From an uncultured Robinsoniella sp. (GTDB lineage: Bacteria > Bacillota > Clostridia > Lachnospirales > Lachnospiraceae), in NCBI GenBank assembly GCA_900540475.1, contig UQGG01000010.1:90920-154919 (forward strand): a stretch of 64,000 bases of DNA, given 5' to 3'. The translations under genes were made by a program, and so were the position numbers. The notes under the pieces are model-generated. The model was given only the letters and a program-made list of their open reading frames with translations, was not told where the DNA came from and did no database searches. Positions within the stretch are counted from its first letter, which is position 1, and every line of letters begins with the position of its first letter. Positions 60,675 through 64,000 of the stretch are shown here, piece by piece.

Positions 60675-62459
60675 ATGGGAATAAAAAAGAAAATATTTTT
60701 AGCGTTTTCCTGCGGAATCTTAGTCATTACGCTCTTATCCTACGCCTTTATCTTCATTCTCTTCCGTCAGGGATATGAGACTGAAATAATGCGCTATCAG
60801 AAATCAGCAGTGTCGATGAATTCAAATATGGTTGAAAGTTTCCTGGATTCTATACGACAGACCTCCTTGCGGATCATTGGAGATGAAGCCATCGGCATAT
60901 ACTTAAGTACCGGTCAGGTCACTGACGCTCTGGAACAAATTAAAATCCAGCAGTCCATTACCAACCAGTTCTCTCATTATTCCACTGATCAGATTCTGGG
61001 AAGCAGCCTGTATCTGAAAAACACACTGTTTCTCAACGACCACCTGCCCATTTCAAAATTTTTCCGAAGTGAGACACTGAATACCAATCCTTTTGTCTCT
61101 TCCAGCAACATCTTTGCCGATACCGAAGTAAAAAAAGAGGACTGGTATCTGCAGTTAATGGAATCCGGTAAAAGGAGCCGCATCTTCCTGGATCCCCAGA
61201 CGAATAATTTCTGTTTTGCACAGATCATACATAATAACTACTATACAGGACCTTATTCCAAAGAAGGTCAGGGGGTAATGGTAATCAGTATTGCATCCAA
61301 AGATCTGGCACGTACCTTTGCCCTGGAGCCAATCAGTGTGAACAGCGGCTATGCCATTTTTACCAGCCAGCAGGAGCTCTTATTTTCAAGCAATGTTCAG
61401 GAAGCCCTTTACCAGGAAGCCTGTGACCGGTTCATGGCCAGAAAGGCATTTGGCGGAGAGATTGTAGCACTGAATAATCAGCGGTATGTAATGAGTCTGA
61501 ACTCCCTGGAACGATATGATCTGAAAATATTATTTCTGACCCCATACCAGGATATCCAGTCTCAGCTAAATCACCTGATGCGCTTTTATCTGCTGTTTGT
61601 ACTAATGATCTTTTTGGTTTTGATGGGCGGTATTTACCTGATTTCCAATCGTTTCACACGCCCGATAATCCGTATGGCAAAGACCATCAGCACCATACAT
61701 GATACCAGGAATTTTTCGGTAGACACCCTGCATTTTTCCAAAGATAAGGAAATCGTCATGCTCTGCGACAGCTTTTCACAGCTGATCACCCACAACAACC
61801 AGCTGATCCGGGATATTCAGACCCAGACGGAACAGCAGAAGCGGTCCGAGCTGCGGGCTCTTCAGGCACAAATCAATCCCCATTTTATCTTTAATGCCAT
61901 GGATATTGTTAACTGGATGGCGCTTTCAAAAAATGAAGACAGCATCGCAGAAATTGTATCGTCCATTGCAAACCTGATGCGGTACAGCATTACGGACCCG
62001 GATAAACTTGTCCCTGTCTTAAGTGAACTGGAAAATATCCAGGAATATATCAACATCCAGCAGCTGCGGCATTCTCAGAAACTAATGCTGGATATAGACA
62101 CAACAGAAGACCTGAATTCCGTATACATCCCCAAATTCACTCTGCAGCCTCTGATTGAGAACTCCATTTCCCATGGGCTGGTGGAAAGCGATCAAGATCT
62201 GCACATTCAGGTTCATATCTACCGGTCATCCCATGGCGTAATTATTGACATTACAGATGACGGGGTAGGCTGCGATGCAGGAGAACTCAATAAGTTTCTG
62301 GACCACTCCGGGGATACCTCCCTGAAAGTTTCCAACGGATTTGGCATCCGTAATATCAATGAGCGGATCCAGCTAAATTTTAAGGGGGAAAGCGGACTGA
62401 CTTACCGAAAAAACTCCGCCGGCGTTCTCACTGCCCGTATCACTTTTGACAACAACTAA
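60675..62459 (+). CDS. YesM-type sensor histidine kinase
   Basis: 594 residues. Membrane segments at about 8-28 and 298-320 border an external sensing domain of about 270 residues (dCache-like size). HAMP region (about 322-375), coiled coil, His-kinase motif QAQINPHFIFNAMDIVNWMA with His403, and HATPase motifs LIENSISHGLVE, DDGVGCDAG and GFGIRNINERIQ. It lies 2 bp after its response regulator and 25 bp before the fucosidase gene. It probably senses an oligosaccharide outside the cell, directly or through one of the binding proteins. Confidence 0.94.
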   Translation: MGIKKKIFLAFSCGILVITLLSYAFIFILFRQGYETEIMRYQKSAVSMNSNMVESFLDSIRQTSLRIIGDEAIGIYLSTGQVTDALEQIKIQQSITNQFSHYSTDQILGSSLYLKNTLFLNDHLPISKFFRSETLNTNPFVSSSNIFADTEVKKEDWYLQLMESGKRSRIFLDPQTNNFCFAQIIHNNYYTGPYSKEGQGVMVISIASKDLARTFALEPISVNSGYAIFTSQQELLFSSNVQEALYQEACDRFMARKAFGGEIVALNNQRYVMSLNSLERYDLKILFLTPYQDIQSQLNHLMRFYLLFVLMIFLVLMGGIYLISNRFTRPIIRMAKTISTIHDTRNFSVDTLHFSKDKEIVMLCDSFSQLITHNNQLIRDIQTQTEQQKRSELRALQAQINPHFIFNAMDIVNWMALSKNEDSIAEIVSSIANLMRYSITDPDKLVPVLSELENIQEYINIQQLRHSQKLMLDIDTTEDLNSVYIPKFTLQPLIENSISHGLVESDQDLHIQVHIYRSSHGVIIDITDDGVGCDAGELNKFLDHSGDTSLKVSNGFGIRNINERIQLNFKGESGLTYRKNSAGVLTARITFDNN

Positions 62460-62484
62460 ACTAAATATATGGAGGTAACTGATC

Positions 62485-63855
62485 ATGAAAGAACAAGTAG
62501 TAACAAATGGAATACACACCTATACCGATGCCCAAAAATATGTTCCTGCAGACAGCCCGGCTGTCCGGGAACACATTCAATGGTTTATGGGATTAAAGCT
62601 GGGAATTATGATGCACTGGGCACCCGGCTGCCAGCTGGGCACTTATGAATCCTGGCCGCTCTCAGACGGAGACGGATCCTGGTCCCAGGAGGACGTGGAC
62701 TGGACGGACATTCCCACTTTTAAAGAACAGTATCGGAATGCAAATAAGACTTTCAATCCGGTAAAATTTCGCCCGGACCGCTGGGCATCCCTGGCAAAGG
62801 AGTGCGGTTTCCGGTATCTCCTGTTTACCAACAAACATCACGATGGATTCTGCATGTTTGACACAGACACTACCGATTACAAAATCACCCACGAATCCTG
62901 CCCGTTTCATACCTCACCCTATGCAGACATTGCCGGGTCTTTGTATGATGCATTCCGCAAAGAAGGTCTAGCCATCTCTGCTTACTTCTCCAAACCCGAC
63001 TGGAACTGTGACTACTACTGGCACAGAGAATTTGGCACAGCACCATCCCGAAATGTAAATTATAATGTGAACGAACATCCTGAACTCTGGGAAAAATTTA
63101 TAGAATTTACACACCGGCAAATACTGGAACTGGGAAGAAACTATGGAAAAATAGATGTGCTTTGGCTGGATGGCGGTTGGGTCAGCAGTGATAATCTGAA
63201 CCAGGACATCCATCTGGAGAAAGTAGTGGAAACCCTGCGCAGCACCACCCAGCCTCACCTGATCGTCTGTGACCGCTGTGTGGGAGGACCTTACGAAAAT
63301 ATAATCACTCCGGAAAAGCAGATTCCCGACCAGCCTCTGTTCGTCCCCTGGGAAACCTGCGCTACGGTTGGGGAAAAATTTTCTTTTCATTATACCGATC
63401 ACTTTAAAACCGGTAGGGAACTTGTCCATATGCTTCTGGACGTGGTGAGCAAAGGCGGTAACCTGGCGCTTAATATCGCTCCCCAGCCCGATGGCGAGCT
63501 GCCGAAACCTGCCATAAACTCCATGAAAGACCTGGGACGATGGCTGTCTCTGTTCGGAGAGGGAATCTATGAGACATCAATCATACCACCCTATTTCCAG
63601 GAAAGGATCAAGTATACAAAAAAATCCTCTGCTATATACGCATTTTATCTGTACGAAGAAAAACCCTGTCTCCCATCTATACTAACACTTGACCTAGATA
63701 CAGATATCCGGGAAATCCGCTCCATGCGGACAGGAGAAGTGTTTCCTTATGAGCAGAAGAACGGGCGGATCACTCTTTATACAGAGAGCCTTTGTACCGA
63801 GCAGGCTTTTTATGCAGAGGGATTTCGTATAGACAGGCACTACACGGTCTCATGA
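62485..63855 (+). CDS. GH29 alpha-L-fucosidase
   Basis: 456 residues. GH29 barrel with FMGLKLGIMMHWAPGCQLG, ECGFRYLLFTNKHHDGFCMF (the His-His pair of the fucose site, about 118-119), SAYFSKPDWN and the nucleophile Asp229 in DVLWLDGGW. SKGGNLALNIAPQPDGELP is the conserved GH29 C-terminal barrel segment. No signal peptide, so it acts on imported fucosides. ATG follows GGAGGTAACTGATC. Third gene of the regulator-kinase-fucosidase operon, opposite the sulfatase/transporter operon. Retaining hydrolysis of alpha-1,2/3/4-fucose from host-type glycans is expected; linkage preference unknown. Confidence 0.93.
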   Translation: MKEQVVTNGIHTYTDAQKYVPADSPAVREHIQWFMGLKLGIMMHWAPGCQLGTYESWPLSDGDGSWSQEDVDWTDIPTFKEQYRNANKTFNPVKFRPDRWASLAKECGFRYLLFTNKHHDGFCMFDTDTTDYKITHESCPFHTSPYADIAGSLYDAFRKEGLAISAYFSKPDWNCDYYWHREFGTAPSRNVNYNVNEHPELWEKFIEFTHRQILELGRNYGKIDVLWLDGGWVSSDNLNQDIHLEKVVETLRSTTQPHLIVCDRCVGGPYENIITPEKQIPDQPLFVPWETCATVGEKFSFHYTDHFKTGRELVHMLLDVVSKGGNLALNIAPQPDGELPKPAINSMKDLGRWLSLFGEGIYETSIIPPYFQERIKYTKKSSAIYAFYLYEEKPCLPSILTLDLDTDIREIRSMRTGEVFPYEQKNGRITLYTESLCTEQAFYAEGFRIDRHYTVS

Positions 63856-63862
63856 TCAGTTG

Positions 63863-64000
63863 CTATACATCAGTTGTTTTACGCCAATAGCGTCCAGCCA
63901 GCCACAGCCCAGGGGTTCCAAAATACTGAGAAAACCAGCTTTGAGGCGATAAACTGAATCTCGGAAAGATGGGTGTGGGAAACTGGTATGGGCGGAGGAA
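63863..64000 (-). CDS. C-terminal fragment of an unrecognised protein, running off the window
   Basis: On the minus strand a frame is open from the window edge to a TAG at 63863, giving 45 residues ending in FGTPGLWLAGRYWRKTTDV. It converges on the fucosidase gene with 7 bp between stops, as other gene pairs here do. The sequence is rich in Trp, Phe and Tyr and has no motif I recognise. Too short to be sure it is coding. Confidence 0.35.
   Translation of the reverse strand, partial: FLRPYQFPTPIFPRFSLSPQSWFSQYFGTPGLWLAGRYWRKTTDV

Overview
The window looks like a chromosome segment of a gut Firmicute of the Clostridia, most likely Lachnospiraceae. The grounds are low-to-moderate GC, strong AGGAGG ribosome binding sites, LplB/LplC/LipO-type sugar ABC transporters, YesM/YesN-type two-component pairs, FIVAR and cadherin-like surface proteins, and many glycosidase genes. 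This assignment is an inference from gene content; there is no rRNA, tRNA, CRISPR array or phage gene to confirm it.

Layout. (1) 1-14 kb: the 3' end of a YesM-type sensor kinase, then two leftward transcripts. One carries an oligosaccharide ABC transporter (binding protein, LplB, LplC); the other carries a GH1 beta-glucosidase followed by a uroporphyrinogen-decarboxylase-like methyltransferase homologue. A divergent membrane-bound AraC regulator lies beside them. The two leftward promoters share a 17-bp tandem TCTTGT element at -35, so this set may be one regulon. A GH106-like glycosidase and a divergent cupin/AraC regulator follow. (2) 14-25 kb: a second UroD-like methyltransferase with a strong promoter and a LacI-type palindrome, an autoregulated-looking MarR gene and an orphan trpB, all lying between two copies of a palindromic repeat. 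Then come a LacI repressor fused to a periplasmic-type solute-binding domain, and a leftward aminotransferase / iron-dependent dehydrogenase / YjiH operon. (3) 24-31 kb: a MerR regulator, then an OmpR-type regulator, BcrA-like ATPase, permease, small histidine kinase and a secreted zinc metalloprotease lipoprotein, apparently one stress-response operon. (4) 31-43 kb: a 2,113-residue secreted GH110-like multidomain protein, a stand-alone C-terminal Rpn-type gene, a DUF4474 membrane protein with a metallophosphoesterase, and a c-di-GMP signalling gene (two SBP domains, degenerate GGDEF, EAL) broken by a frameshift. (5) 43-64 kb: a large Gram-positive polysaccharide utilisation locus. Leftward it holds two ABC transporters, a Cys-type sulfatase, a 1,796-residue surface protein with an unassigned barrel domain and a DUF4091 protein; rightward an AraC response regulator, a YesM kinase and a GH29 alpha-fucosidase.

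Together the sulfatase, fucosidase, GH110-like protein and the sugar importers suggest foraging on fucosylated or sulfated host glycans such as mucin, controlled locally by two-component systems and AraC/LacI regulators. Substrates are inferred from families, not shown. At least two kinds of palindromic, probably dispersed repeat occur between genes.
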